NCBI RefSeq assembly: GCF_000969645.2
Contig: NZ_CP014222.1
Coordinates: 806,001 to 870,000 of the forward strand
Reading direction: 5' to 3'
DNA: 64,000 bases
Origin: Janthinobacterium sp. B9-8
GTDB lineage: Bacteria > Pseudomonadota > Gammaproteobacteria > Burkholderiales > Chitinibacteraceae
Below the pieces are notes generated by a model that saw only the letters and a list, made by a program, of their open reading frames with translations, searched no databases and was not told where the DNA came from. Below are positions 1-8,792 of this stretch, one piece after another; positions within the stretch are counted from its first letter, which is position 1, and every line of letters begins with the position of its first letter. Made by a program: the position numbers and the translations under genes.

Positions 1-1571
1 CCCGTGAAGGTGCTGAAATGAATCGCTGGGGTTTTGCGCCATCCGTGGCATTTGGCTTGGGCGAGCAAACAGAAGTGACACTGTCTTATATGCATTACCA
101 AGAAGACAATGTGCCGGATTATGGTGTGCCTTATTACAGGCCTCTTGGTGCTGGTAAGCGTGAAGAGATCAAAGGGATGAAAGGCTATTATCGCGATAGC
201 ATTGGCGGTAATAATCTACCTATCTCTCATGCGGATAAGTTTTACGGTTTAAAAGATTTTGATTCAGAGGTCACTAAAACGGATGTATTTAGTTTTAATT
301 TACAACACCGTCTAAATGCCAATATGTTGCTGAAAAATTCAACGCGCATGGGTTTGTATGAGCTAGATCTGCGTGCAAGCGCTCCAAGTTTAGCCTTCTT
401 GGAAAATGAAGTGTTAAATGACAATACGATCATTACTCGTGGTCGTAAATTGCGCATGCGTGAGCAAGCGATTTATTCCAATGTGACTGACCTGTTGTGG
501 GATTTTGAAACCGGCACTGTGCGTCACAATGTTTTAGCTGGAGTAGAGCTAACCCGTGAAAGTTTGTTGGGCACAGGGCGCACTCAGCTTGATGCAAAGG
601 GTGGAAATTGTTTACCGTCCACCACGGTTGGAAATCCTACTTCTGGCAGTCATGCGGCTTGTCTAGCTCCGGTTAAAATTGCTACTGCGGATTCTACAGC
701 GGATACGATGGCATTTTATGCGCAAGATTTGATTGAGCTTACGCCGCAATGGAAGGTGCTGGCTGGTGCTCGTTTTGATCACTTTAAAGCGCAGACAGAG
801 AATAAATCATTCACCGCAGCAACCGCATCTCCTGATGCAGGCCGTACGGACAATATCTGGAGCTGGCGTACAGGTGTGATTTATCAGCCAACAGCTAATC
901 AATCTTATTATGCCTCTTATGGCACTTCATTTAATCCGTCTGCTGAAGCCTATTCAACAGATCCAAAGAATGAAAATCTTGATCCAGAAAAAAACCGCAA
1001 TATGGAAGTCGGTGCCAAGTGGACATTGCTGGAAGGTGATTTAAGTCTGCGCACAGCGATTTTCCGTACAGAAAAAACCAATGAGCGTCAGACTGATATC
1101 GAAGTTGGCGTGAATAAGCCAAATGTATTATCTGGCCGTCGCCATACCGATGGCATTGAGCTTGAAGGTGCAGGGCGCATCACCGCAGATTGGCAAGTTT
1201 TTGCTGGCATTGCATTGATGAACCCACGCATTGATGAGGTGACTAAGCCTAAAACCGTAGAAGGCAATTACGCAGAAAATGCGCCGCGTTATACTGGTAA
1301 TCTGTGGTCCACTTACCAGCTCAATAGCAATTGGAAAGTAGGTGGTGGTTTTAATGCGATGGATAAGCGTTATACCAGCAATACCAATACGGTAAATCTG
1401 CCTGCTTATATCCGCTGGGATGCGATGGCTGAATGGCGTCTGCGTGATTACAGCGTGCAGTTGAATGTGAATAATCTGTTTGATACCGATCACTTTGAAA
1501 GTCTATATGCAGGCTTTGCTGTGCCAGGTACAGGCCGTACTGCGCGTTTATCAGCGAGCTACCGCTTCTAA
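1..1571 (+). CDS. TonB-dependent siderophore receptor (C-terminal part, cut by window edge)
   Basis: Outer-membrane beta-barrel receptor that imports ferric siderophores with energy from TonB-ExbB-ExbD. The frame is open to the left edge (codons from base 3), so the signal peptide, TonB box and plug are outside the window; the first ATG at 18 is internal. About 520 residues of barrel are visible, with alternating aromatic strands, a typical 'LDPEKNRNMEVGAKW' segment and a C-terminal SYRF ending in Phe, the outer-membrane assembly signal. The PiuC-type hydroxylase follows behind a terminator, the same pairing as Fiu-YbiX in E. coli, which favours a catecholate-type receptor. The exact ligand cannot be told from this fragment. 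Iron control is likely but the promoter is not in view. Confidence 0.9.
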   Translation, partial: REGAEMNRWGFAPSVAFGLGEQTEVTLSYMHYQEDNVPDYGVPYYRPLGAGKREEIKGMKGYYRDSIGGNNLPISHADKFYGLKDFDSEVTKTDVFSFNLQHRLNANMLLKNSTRMGLYELDLRASAPSLAFLENEVLNDNTIITRGRKLRMREQAIYSNVTDLLWDFETGTVRHNVLAGVELTRESLLGTGRTQLDAKGGNCLPSTTVGNPTSGSHAACLAPVKIATADSTADTMAFYAQDLIELTPQWKVLAGARFDHFKAQTENKSFTAATASPDAGRTDNIWSWRTGVIYQPTANQSYYASYGTSFNPSAEAYSTDPKNENLDPEKNRNMEVGAKWTLLEGDLSLRTAIFRTEKTNERQTDIEVGVNKPNVLSGRRHTDGIELEGAGRITADWQVFAGIALMNPRIDEVTKPKTVEGNYAENAPRYTGNLWSTYQLNSNWKVGGGFNAMDKRYTSNTNTVNLPAYIRWDAMAEWRLRDYSVQLNVNNLFDTDHFESLYAGFAVPGTGRTARLSASYRF

Positions 1572-1630
1572 TTGCTTGATCTGTGTTTTGCAAGCCAGCT
1601 CAGGTTGAGGTTTAATCTGAGCTGTTAACA

Positions 1631-1661
1631 ACCGCCACGGTGTATTTGTGGCGGTTTTTTT
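1631..1661 (+). terminator. Rho-independent terminator after the siderophore receptor
   Basis: Perfect 8-bp stem ACCGCCAC / GTGGCGGT with a 9-nt loop, followed directly by a run of T. It sits 60 bp behind the receptor stop codon and ends 32 bp before the hydroxylase start. Confidence 0.85.
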
Positions 1662-1693
1662 GCGTTTTATTAAGGTTTAAAGGGGTTGGACTG

Positions 1694-2374
1694 ATGCTAT
1701 TACATATTCCGCAGCTGCTTGATGCCAAGACACTTGCGTATTGCCGTGAGCGCTTGTCTGCTGCCCAGTGGGAAGATGGCAAAATCACATCGGGTAGTTT
1801 GTCGGCATCGATCAAGCGTAATCAGCAGTTGGCGAAAGATAGTCCTGTCGCAAAAGAGCTGGGGGCGATTGTTCTGCAAGCTTTGAATGCCAATGAGATG
1901 TTCTTTTCGGCCGCTTTGCCCAGCTATGTCATGCCGCCGCAATTTAATCGCTACGAAAACAGTATGGATTTGGGCAACCATATTGATAATGCGGTGCAGG
2001 GTATTTTGGGCACACAAGAGCGCATCCGTGCCGATGTATCCGCAACTTTGTTTTTTGCCGAACCAGAAGAGTATGAAGGCGGAGAGCTGATGATTGAAGA
2101 CACCTATGGCGTGCATGAAGTGAAGCTGGCGGCAGGCGATTTGATTTTGTACCCATCGACCAGCTTGCACCGGGTAGAGCCGGTTACGCGTGGTGTGCGC
2201 CTTGCTTCTTTCTTTTGGGTGCAAAGCATGGTGCGCGATGTGGGCGAGCGTGCGGTGTTGTTTGATCTGGATACCTCGATCCGGCAAATTCGGCAGCAAG
2301 CACAATCACATGATATTGCCACCCAGCTGACGGGCACTTACCACAATTTATTACGTCGCTGGGCCGATGTTTAA
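1694..2374 (+). CDS. piuC: PKHD-type Fe(II)/2-oxoglutarate hydroxylase, PiuC/YbiX family
   Basis: Non-haem iron dioxygenase of 226 residues, the usual length for PiuC/YbiX. Family members are encoded beside TonB-dependent siderophore receptors and are thought to help iron uptake; the substrate is not established. The iron-binding HxD (in 'NHIDNAVQ') and distal His (in 'SLHRVEP') are present, followed by the Arg of the 2-oxoglutarate site in 'VTRGVRLASFF'. The frame extends upstream to a GTG at 1640, but that lies inside the terminator hairpin. The ATG at 1694 has a good AAGGGG ribosome site and gives the family's normal N-terminus, so I chose it. Confidence 0.92.
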   Translation: MLLHIPQLLDAKTLAYCRERLSAAQWEDGKITSGSLSASIKRNQQLAKDSPVAKELGAIVLQALNANEMFFSAALPSYVMPPQFNRYENSMDLGNHIDNAVQGILGTQERIRADVSATLFFAEPEEYEGGELMIEDTYGVHEVKLAAGDLILYPSTSLHRVEPVTRGVRLASFFWVQSMVRDVGERAVLFDLDTSIRQIRQQAQSHDIATQLTGTYHNLLRRWADV

Positions 2375-2437
2375 GGTGCGCAGCTGAGGATGAATCGCAT
2401 TTGGTGAAAATTTTTATGCCCACACCGTGCATGCGGG

Positions 2438-2467
2438 TTCGATCAGTTTGCCTATACGCGGTATAAT
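2438..2467 (+). promoter_or_regulatory. Candidate sigma-70 promoter of the zinc-ribbon/DUF502/aspS cluster
   Basis: A perfect TATAAT at 2462-2467 lies 28 bp before the first start codon of the cluster. The -35 position is weak (TTCGAT, about 18-bp spacing), so the call rests mostly on the -10. Confidence 0.5.
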
Positions 2468-2495
2468 CCATGTTTTTTGTGCGAGCTTACACGTA

Positions 2496-2711
2496 ATGCC
2501 TATTTATGCTTATCGCTGTGCTGCTTGCGGTCATTCTGACGAGCATATTCAGAAGATGTCGGATGATGCGCTGAGCGCCTGTCCGGTGTGTCATGCGCCT
2601 TCCTATGAAAAGCAGCTCACTGCAGCAGGCTTTCAGTTGAAAGGTAATGGCTGGTATGTGACCGATTTTAAAGGCGGATCCTCAGCCAAATCACCTTCAG
2701 GTGACCATTGA
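2496..2711 (+). CDS. FmdB-family putative regulatory zinc-ribbon protein
   Basis: Small protein of 71 residues with the family's N-terminus MPIYAYRCAACGHSDE and a second CPVC pair around residue 33. Together these form a four-cysteine zinc ribbon. The tail is Gly/Ser-rich ('GGSSAKSPSGDH'), as is usual. The molecular role of this family is not known; the 'regulatory' name is historical. The frame runs further upstream, but ATG 2496 gives the conserved N-terminus and follows a TATAAT. It is the first gene of the conserved betaproteobacterial set FmdB-DUF502-aspS. Confidence 0.88.
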   Translation: MPIYAYRCAACGHSDEHIQKMSDDALSACPVCHAPSYEKQLTAAGFQLKGNGWYVTDFKGGSSAKSPSGDH

Positions 2712-2716
2712 ACACT

Positions 2717-3367
2717 ATGCTTATGACGCATTTTAAAAAATATTTACTGACAGGTTTATTAGTGTGGGTGCCTTTGGCAATCACCCTGTGGGTCTTGCAG
2801 TTGATTATTGGCACGATGGATCAGATCAGTGCTTTGCTGCCCGCGTCCCTGCGCCCTGATTCATGGCTATTACAGGCTTTAGAAGGCCCTTTCCCCTTTT
2901 TGGAGGGCTCGCACCGTATTCCGGGCTTTGGGGTTATTCTGACCGTTGTTGTTTTGCTGCTGACGGGTATCTTTGCGACAAATGTGCTTGGCTTACGCTT
3001 ACTGCTGATTGGTGAGAAAATACTCAATCGAATTCCGATTGTCCGTTCTATCTATAGCAGCGTGAAGCAAGTATCAGACACCTTGTTTTCTGATTCAGGC
3101 CAGGCGTTTCGTCAGGCACTACTTGTGCGCTTTCCTCATGGCGATGCGTGGACCATTGCTTTTATGACCGGAACGCCGGGTGGGGAAGTGGCTGCCGTGC
3201 TGGAGGGGGATTATGTCAGTGTGTATGTGCCTACTACGCCTAATCCAACCTCGGGTTACTTTATTATGGTTAAAAAGGCCGACGTGATTGAGCTGGATAT
3301 GAGCGTTGATGAGGCCTTGAAGTATGTTATTTCTATGGGTGTGGTTACACCCGGCAAGATATTGTAA
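2717..3367 (+). CDS. DUF502 family inner-membrane protein
   Basis: Membrane protein of about 216 residues with two hydrophobic segments: 'YLLTGLLVWVPLAITLWVL' near the start and a second around residues 70-95. A soluble C-terminal part follows, with the family's 'PIVRSIYSSVKQV' segment and 'VYVPTTPNPTSG' motif. Function is unknown. Three in-frame starts are possible: TTG 2708, which overlaps the previous stop, ATG 2717 and ATG 2723. ATG 2717 sits 12 nt after AGGTGA and is my choice, though not certain. The tight junction with the zinc-ribbon gene points to one transcript. Confidence 0.88.
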   Translation: MLMTHFKKYLLTGLLVWVPLAITLWVLQLIIGTMDQISALLPASLRPDSWLLQALEGPFPFLEGSHRIPGFGVILTVVVLLLTGIFATNVLGLRLLLIGEKILNRIPIVRSIYSSVKQVSDTLFSDSGQAFRQALLVRFPHGDAWTIAFMTGTPGGEVAAVLEGDYVSVYVPTTPNPTSGYFIMVKKADVIELDMSVDEALKYVISMGVVTPGKIL

Positions 3368-3534
3368 AGCGGCTACGACAAGCCAATGGCAGCATTAAAA
3401 AACGGCCGGAACTCTTTATTTACAGTACGTACTTTCTGAGTTTTACCGCTTATTTTCTGCCCTTTGCTTTTCCGCTCTGCTTTTCAATCACTTGTCAGCA
3501 TCATAAACATTGATTAAATCTAAGAGAAAACTAA

Positions 3535-5340
3535 ATGCGTACAGATTACTGTGGTCTTATTGATAGCCGCTACCTCGGACAAACCGTCACGATCAAAGGT
3601 TGGGCGCATCGTCGTCGCGATCACGGTGGGGTAATCTTTATTGATTTGCGCGATCGTGAAGGCTTGGTGCAAGTTGTTATCAATCCAGACACCGCTGAAG
3701 CCTTTACTACGGCTGATTCTTCACGTAATGAATACGTATTAGAAATCACCGGTTTGGTGCGTACCCGCCCAGAAGGCGCGGCGAACAAAAACCTGATCTC
3801 GGGTGAAATTGAAATTGTCGCGAGCGACATCAAAATTCTGAATACCGCGGTCACACCACCGTTCCAGATCGACGATGAAAATCTCTCTGAAAACGTGCGC
3901 CTGCAAAACCGTGTGATTGATTTGCGTCGCCCTGTCATGCAAAAGAATCTGCGTCTGCGTTATCGCATCGCCATGCTGATCCGTAATTACCTCGATGGCT
4001 TGGGCTTTATCGACATCGAAACACCAATGTTGACTCGCTCCACACCAGAGGGCGCGCGCGATTACCTTGTGCCTAGCCGTGTGCACGATGGTCAATTCTT
4101 TGCCTTGCCACAATCACCACAACTCTTCAAACAATTGTTGATGGTGGCGGGTTTTGATCGTTACTACCAAATCGTTAAGTGCTTCCGTGATGAAGATTTG
4201 CGTGCAGATCGTCAGCCGGAATTCACCCAGATCGATATCGAGACATCGTTTCTGAATGAACACGAAATCATGGACATCACCGAATCGATGGCCAAGCATG
4301 TGTTTAAAGAAGGGATTAACGTTGAATTAAGCGATTTCCCACGCATGACTTATGCAGATGCGATGCGTTTATACGGTTCAGACAAGCCAGATTTGCGGGT
4401 TACTCTGCAATTCGTTGAGCTGACTGACATGATGAAGAACGAAGAATTCAAAGTGTTCCGTGCTGCTGCTGATATGGATAACGGCCGCGTGGTTGCGCTG
4501 TGCGTACCGGGTGGCGCTGCGATCAGCCGTAAAGAAATCGACGAATACACCAAGTTTGTTGCGATCTACGGTGCTAAGGGTTTGGCTTACATCAAAGTAA
4601 ACGATGTCACTAAGCTAACAAACACTGAAGATTCGGGCTTGCAATCGCCAATCGTGAAGCATTTGTCCGAGGCAGGTCTGAAAGAAATCATTGCCCGCAC
4701 AGGTGCAAAAGACGGCGATCTGATTTTCTTTGGAGCGGACAAAGCCAAGGTGGTGAACGAAGCCATCGGTGCATTGCGTATCAAGATTGGCCACGAGAAG
4801 GGCGAGGCGGGTGGTTACTTTGCTCAAGGCTGGAAACCAATGTGGGTGATCGATTTCCCAATGTTCGAGCATGACGAAGAAGCGGATCGCTGGACTGCAT
4901 GTCATCATCCGTTTACTGCTCCGCAAGATGGTCACGAAGATATGCTCGATACCAACCCGGGTGCATGTATCGCTAAAGCCTACGATATGGTGTTGAACGG
5001 CTCTGAAATTGGTGGCGGTTCGATCCGTATTTACCGTGAAGAAATGCAATCCAAAGTATTCCGTGCGTTGAAAATTGATGCGGAAGAAGCACAGAACAAG
5101 TTTGGCTTCTTGCTAGAAAACTTACAATTTGGTGCGCCTCCGCATGGTGGTTTAGCGTTTGGTCTGGATCGTTTGGTGACATTAATGGTAGGTGCAGAAT
5201 CCATCCGTGATGTGATCGCCTTCCCTAAAACACAACGTGCCCAGTGCTTGCTAACTGATGCGCCAAATAGCGTGGATGAAAAACAACTACGTGAGCTGCA
5301 TATTCGCTTACGTCAGAAGGCTGAGGTAGCGGCTAGTTGA
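3535..5340 (+). CDS. aspS: aspartate--tRNA ligase (AspRS)
   Basis: Class IIb aminoacyl-tRNA synthetase that charges tRNA-Asp. At 601 residues it has the bacterial length. It carries an N-terminal OB-fold anticodon domain (about 1-105, with '[19 protein letters not shown]'), motif 2 ('[18 protein letters not shown]', near residue 220), a bacterial GAD insertion in the middle, and motif 3 ('GLAFGLDRL', near 545). Whether it also charges tRNA-Asn cannot be decided without knowing if gatCAB is present. A 167-bp gap separates it from DUF502, so it may have its own promoter. A strong terminator follows. Confidence 0.98.
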   Translation: MRTDYCGLIDSRYLGQTVTIKGWAHRRRDHGGVIFIDLRDREGLVQVVINPDTAEAFTTADSSRNEYVLEITGLVRTRPEGAANKNLISGEIEIVASDIKILNTAVTPPFQIDDENLSENVRLQNRVIDLRRPVMQKNLRLRYRIAMLIRNYLDGLGFIDIETPMLTRSTPEGARDYLVPSRVHDGQFFALPQSPQLFKQLLMVAGFDRYYQIVKCFRDEDLRADRQPEFTQIDIETSFLNEHEIMDITESMAKHVFKEGINVELSDFPRMTYADAMRLYGSDKPDLRVTLQFVELTDMMKNEEFKVFRAAADMDNGRVVALCVPGGAAISRKEIDEYTKFVAIYGAKGLAYIKVNDVTKLTNTEDSGLQSPIVKHLSEAGLKEIIARTGAKDGDLIFFGADKAKVVNEAIGALRIKIGHEKGEAGGYFAQGWKPMWVIDFPMFEHDEEADRWTACHHPFTAPQDGHEDMLDTNPGACIAKAYDMVLNGSEIGGGSIRIYREEMQSKVFRALKIDAEEAQNKFGFLLENLQFGAPPHGGLAFGLDRLVTLMVGAESIRDVIAFPKTQRAQCLLTDAPNSVDEKQLRELHIRLRQKAEVAAS

Positions 5341-5354
5341 TTTCAAGCCAGTCG

Positions 5355-5391
5355 TAAAAAAAGCACCTGCGAATGTAGGTGCTTTTTTTTT
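5355..5391 (+). terminator. Rho-independent terminator of aspS
   Basis: Stem AAGCACCT / AGGTGCTT (5361-5368 with 5377-5384), extended by A:T pairs and followed by eight T, 20 bp behind the aspS stop codon. Confidence 0.92.
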
Positions 5392-5452
5392 GCCTGAGCG
5401 CTAGTATATGACAATAAACCTAAGCTAATAGTATGCAAGGGAAAGGTCGGGG

Positions 5453-5914
5453 ATGGATTCGTATCATAGTTGTGGGCATCAAGTCTTACCCATCGCTGAT
5501 CTTTATGCGGATGAGAGCGAGTATGCTCCGCGTTCTGGTTTTTTTTGTTCACACTGCATGCAGTCGGTGCAAGCACCGTTTAACACCCGTATTTATGTCA
5601 ACTTACAGCAGGTTGCGCCAGGAATGGCGGCTTTTGTTTTGGAAGTGAGCGATAGCGGGCCAGAGTTTGCAGATTTTCTTGCCGCACTTGGTTTTGCATT
5701 TCGTCAGGCATCGTTAAGCGAGCTGGAGCCGGGGGGGGAGGTGGGCTTGCAGCCGGTATGGCGCAAAGAATTCTGGTTTGACGTGAATATCCAGCCCGCT
5801 CATGTGGTTGCGCTGATGGATAGAATTCGCGAAGAAGCACTTTTGCTGGCGGATTACCTGCCCAATGGTGCGGCGGCTGTGAGCTTTGCTGCCTTTCCTG
5901 ATCCAAACCCCTGA
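5453..5914 (+). CDS. hypothetical protein with possible zinc-binding N-terminus
   Basis: A 153-residue protein I do not recognise. The start at ATG 5453 follows a purine-rich GGAAAGG ribosome site. The first 40 residues contain Cys-x-His (C7, H9) and a CSHC pair (C34, C37), a spacing that could hold one zinc ion. The rest looks like a compact soluble alpha/beta domain ('VALMDRIREEALLLADYLP' is amphipathic). It has no signal peptide or membrane segment. It stands alone between the aspS terminator and a shared terminator facing glnE. It has good codon usage and a ribosome site, so it is probably a real gene. Confidence 0.7.
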   Translation: MDSYHSCGHQVLPIADLYADESEYAPRSGFFCSHCMQSVQAPFNTRIYVNLQQVAPGMAAFVLEVSDSGPEFADFLAALGFAFRQASLSELEPGGEVGLQPVWRKEFWFDVNIQPAHVVALMDRIREEALLLADYLPNGAAAVSFAAFPDPNP

Positions 5915-5941
5915 GTTGAAAATGGATTGTCTTAAATACGG

Positions 5942-5973
5942 GAATGGCCTCGGATGCGAGGCCATTCTTTATT
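5942..5973. terminator. Bidirectional terminator between the hypothetical gene and glnE
   Basis: Perfect 11-bp stem GAATGGCCTCG / CGAGGCCATTC (5942-5952 with 5957-5967) with a GATG tetraloop. It is followed by a T-rich run on the + strand. It lies between two genes that point at each other and can serve both. Confidence 0.85.
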
Positions 5974-8658
5974 TTATGCGCTTGTTTCTCCGAATAAAGT
6001 GTTCCAGAGCAGCTTTACTGCCGCCAGCTGTGGCTGGATAGGCAGGAGCATCTTAGGCGTGAGTTCGGTGCCATTCAGGCGGCTGCTGTGTTGCAGGCGG
6101 CGTAATTCTCGGTAGCCGTCGGCGGCAAGATGAGCGGCTTCGGGCGGGATAAGGCCTTGTTGTGCTGCGGTGGCTAAGAGCGCGATATTGCCGCGGTTTA
6201 AACAAAATTCCTTATGGGTCTTGGCATGGGCAAGGATAAGGTATTGCATGATAAATTCAATATCAACAATGCCGCCACGCACATGTTTTACATCCTCAGG
6301 CCGTGCCGGATGCGTTTCCAGCATGCGCTCGCGCATGGTGCGTACTTCATCTCGCAATTTGGGTAAATCACGTGGCGCGCGCAGGATATCTTCACGAATG
6401 GCTTCAAAAGCATTGCCCACGATGCGATCCCCAGCGCAATAGCGGGCACGGGTGAGGGCTTGGTGTTCCCATACCCATGCCGATTCTCGCTGGTATTGGG
6501 CGAAGGTGCCGATGCTGGAAACCAGTAAGCCCGATGTGCCATTTGGGCGCAGGCGTAAATCAATATCGTAAAGATGCCCGGCCGGGGTGAGTGCGGTCAG
6601 CCAGTTGACGATGCGTTTGGCGTATTTGGCATAGACTTCGGTGGCATTGGGGTGATCGTCGTCAAAGAGATAAACAATATCTAAATCAGAGGCAAAGCCC
6701 AGCTCTTTGCCGCCGAGTTTGCCATAGCCAATCACAGCAAATTGTGGATTGCTTCGGTGCTTATTGGGTAAATCTTGCCAGACCTGCTCCAAAGTCACGG
6801 TGAGCATTAAATCGGCCAAATCAGATAAATGATCCGATACCGTTTCTAACACCAGTAAGCCGTCTAAATCCTGACAAACCAGTCTAAATACTTGTGCGTG
6901 CTGAAAATGGCGCAGGCAATCCATTTTGGCTTCGGTGTCATCGTCTAAATCTTTTAATTCCTGGCGTAAAATTTTGCCGAGCTTAGGCCAATCAGGCAGT
7001 TCTTCAAGCAGGCGAAAATCGAGCAGCTCATCTAGTAAAATAGGATGGCGGGTTAAATATTGTGACACCCAGGGGCTGGCGCTATACAGGCTGGCGAGGC
7101 GCTTTAAGGTGCGTGGGTGTTCGGCGAGCAGGGCAAGGTAGGATTCGCGGCGGCTAATCGCCTCGAGCAAATCGAGGATGCGGGTGAAAGTAGCGTCAGG
7201 ATTATGAAAACTAGCAGCGACTTCAATTAAAGGCGGCAGAATACTGTCGATGCGTTTGCGGCAGCGATCGGGCATTTGCTGGTAGCGGCTGCTGCTTTGC
7301 ATTGAGGACAAGCGGCGGTTGATCTCATTGGGGTTTTCAAAGCCTAGTGCGGCTAGATCAGTGCTGTCGCCATCCTGTGCACTCAGCCAAATAGCCGCTT
7401 GTGGGTGGTCTTCACCTTCGTCGGGCGGTAGCACAAACACATGCTCGAAGTGTTGGTTGACTCGGCCTCGGTAAATGGTCAGCTGTTCAGTAAATTGATG
7501 CCAGTCAGTAAACCCCATGCTGAGCGCAATGCGGGCTTGGTCTTCATCATTGAGTGGTAACATCTGGGTTTGTGTATCGTCCAGATACATTAAGCGATGC
7601 TCGGTATTGCGTAAGAATGAGTAAGCTTCTTGTAGCTCGGCTACGGCAGCGTGAGTCAGGGTGCCTTGCTGGGCTAGCTCATCCAAAATGGCTTGTGTTG
7701 GCCGCTGTTGCAGGATTTTATTGCGCCCACCGCGAATCAATTGAAAAACTTGACCGATAAATTCGATCTCACGAATCCCGCCTGGCCCGAGCTTGATGTT
7801 GTCGACTTTGTCTTTGCGTGCCACTTCACGGCGAATTTGGCTGTGAAGCTCGCGCATGGATTGATAAGCGCCGTAATCGAGGTATTTACGATAAACAAAG
7901 GGCGTGACCATTTGCATCAGCCCCGCTTCATCGCCACAGAGTGCACGGGCTTTGATCCAGGCATAGCGCTCCCATTCGCGGCCTTGCGTGAGCAAATAAC
8001 CTTCTAGTGCGGCAAAGCTACAAGCTAGCGGCCCCACATCGCCAAAAGGGCGCAGCCGCATATCTACTCTGAATACAAAGCCTTCATCGGTAATTTCACC
8101 GATGAGGCTGATGAGTCGTTTACCGATCAGGGCAAAGTATTCGGAGTTGCTGATTTTACGCGGGCCGGTGGTTTGGCCGTCTTCAGGAAAAATAAAAATT
8201 AAATCGATATCAGAAGATACATTCAGCTCGCGCCCCCCTAATTTACCCATGCCCACAATAATCAGCTCTTGCACCTGCCCGGATTCTTCGCCTATGGGCT
8301 GGCCATAGCGTGCATCTGGCTGGGACACCCATGCTAAAGCCGCAGCCAGAGTGATTTCGGCCAAGTCGCTGATGGTGTGCATGACTTCGGTGAGATCCGA
8401 TAAACCTGCTAATTCTCTGCTGATTAGCCTCGCCATGACGGCTTGGCGTAAGCGCCGTAAAGACTGTTTTAAGCTGTTGTCATCTAGCACAGGCTGGCTA
8501 AGCTGCTGCTCCATATTGGCACGCGAGTAAGGCTGAGAGAGCTGCTCTAGGGTTTCTTGCGCTAAATTGGGATGACGAATAAATAATTGCTGCAGGTATC
8601 GGCTATGCGCCAGAGCCGGGGCAAGTAAGGATTTGGAGTTTTGCGTCAGATCAGTCAT
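5974..8658 (-). CDS. glnE: bifunctional glutamine synthetase adenylyltransferase/adenylyl-removing enzyme
   Basis: Controls glutamine synthetase by adding or removing AMP in response to PII and glutamine. At 894 residues it has two nucleotidyltransferase halves. The de-adenylylating N-terminal one carries 'GKLGGRELNVSSDIDLIF' (near residue 145) and the adenylylating C-terminal one 'GKLGGKELGFASDLDIVY' (near 655). Both have the GG..L..SDxD metal-binding signature intact, and both are followed by helical PII-binding regions ('GGIREIEFIGQ', 'GGIVDIEFIMQ'). A GTG 30 bp upstream is in frame, but ATG 8658 gives the natural N-terminus. It is divergent from yhdP with about 130 bp between them, which must hold both promoters. 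Confidence 0.97.
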   Translation of the reverse strand: MTDLTQNSKSLLAPALAHSRYLQQLFIRHPNLAQETLEQLSQPYSRANMEQQLSQPVLDDNSLKQSLRRLRQAVMARLISRELAGLSDLTEVMHTISDLAEITLAAALAWVSQPDARYGQPIGEESGQVQELIIVGMGKLGGRELNVSSDIDLIFIFPEDGQTTGPRKISNSEYFALIGKRLISLIGEITDEGFVFRVDMRLRPFGDVGPLACSFAALEGYLLTQGREWERYAWIKARALCGDEAGLMQMVTPFVYRKYLDYGAYQSMRELHSQIRREVARKDKVDNIKLGPGGIREIEFIGQVFQLIRGGRNKILQQRPTQAILDELAQQGTLTHAAVAELQEAYSFLRNTEHRLMYLDDTQTQMLPLNDEDQARIALSMGFTDWHQFTEQLTIYRGRVNQHFEHVFVLPPDEGEDHPQAAIWLSAQDGDSTDLAALGFENPNEINRRLSSMQSSSRYQQMPDRCRKRIDSILPPLIEVAASFHNPDATFTRILDLLEAISRRESYLALLAEHPRTLKRLASLYSASPWVSQYLTRHPILLDELLDFRLLEELPDWPKLGKILRQELKDLDDDTEAKMDCLRHFQHAQVFRLVCQDLDGLLVLETVSDHLSDLADLMLTVTLEQVWQDLPNKHRSNPQFAVIGYGKLGGKELGFASDLDIVYLFDDDHPNATEVYAKYAKRIVNWLTALTPAGHLYDIDLRLRPNGTSGLLVSSIGTFAQYQRESAWVWEHQALTRARYCAGDRIVGNAFEAIREDILRAPRDLPKLRDEVRTMRERMLETHPARPEDVKHVRGGIVDIEFIMQYLILAHAKTHKEFCLNRGNIALLATAAQQGLIPPEAAHLAADGYRELRRLQHSSRLNGTELTPKMLLPIQPQLAAVKLLWNTLFGETSA

Positions 8659-8792
8659 AGGTGGTGGCTCAAAAACGGTTAAAATCACATATCCCCTAAC
8701 CTAGGGCGCTGTTTGACACTGGGCTTACCGCCAGAGTGTCGGCAAAGCCTAACACAGCACCGCCTTGTTTTGGCATGCTCGAGCCATACTGA

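Noticed and set aside
1700..2305. 201-codon minus-strand frame opposite the hydroxylase gene
   Set aside because: Antisense to a clear PiuC-type gene; translation is His/Arg/Gln-rich without any domain.
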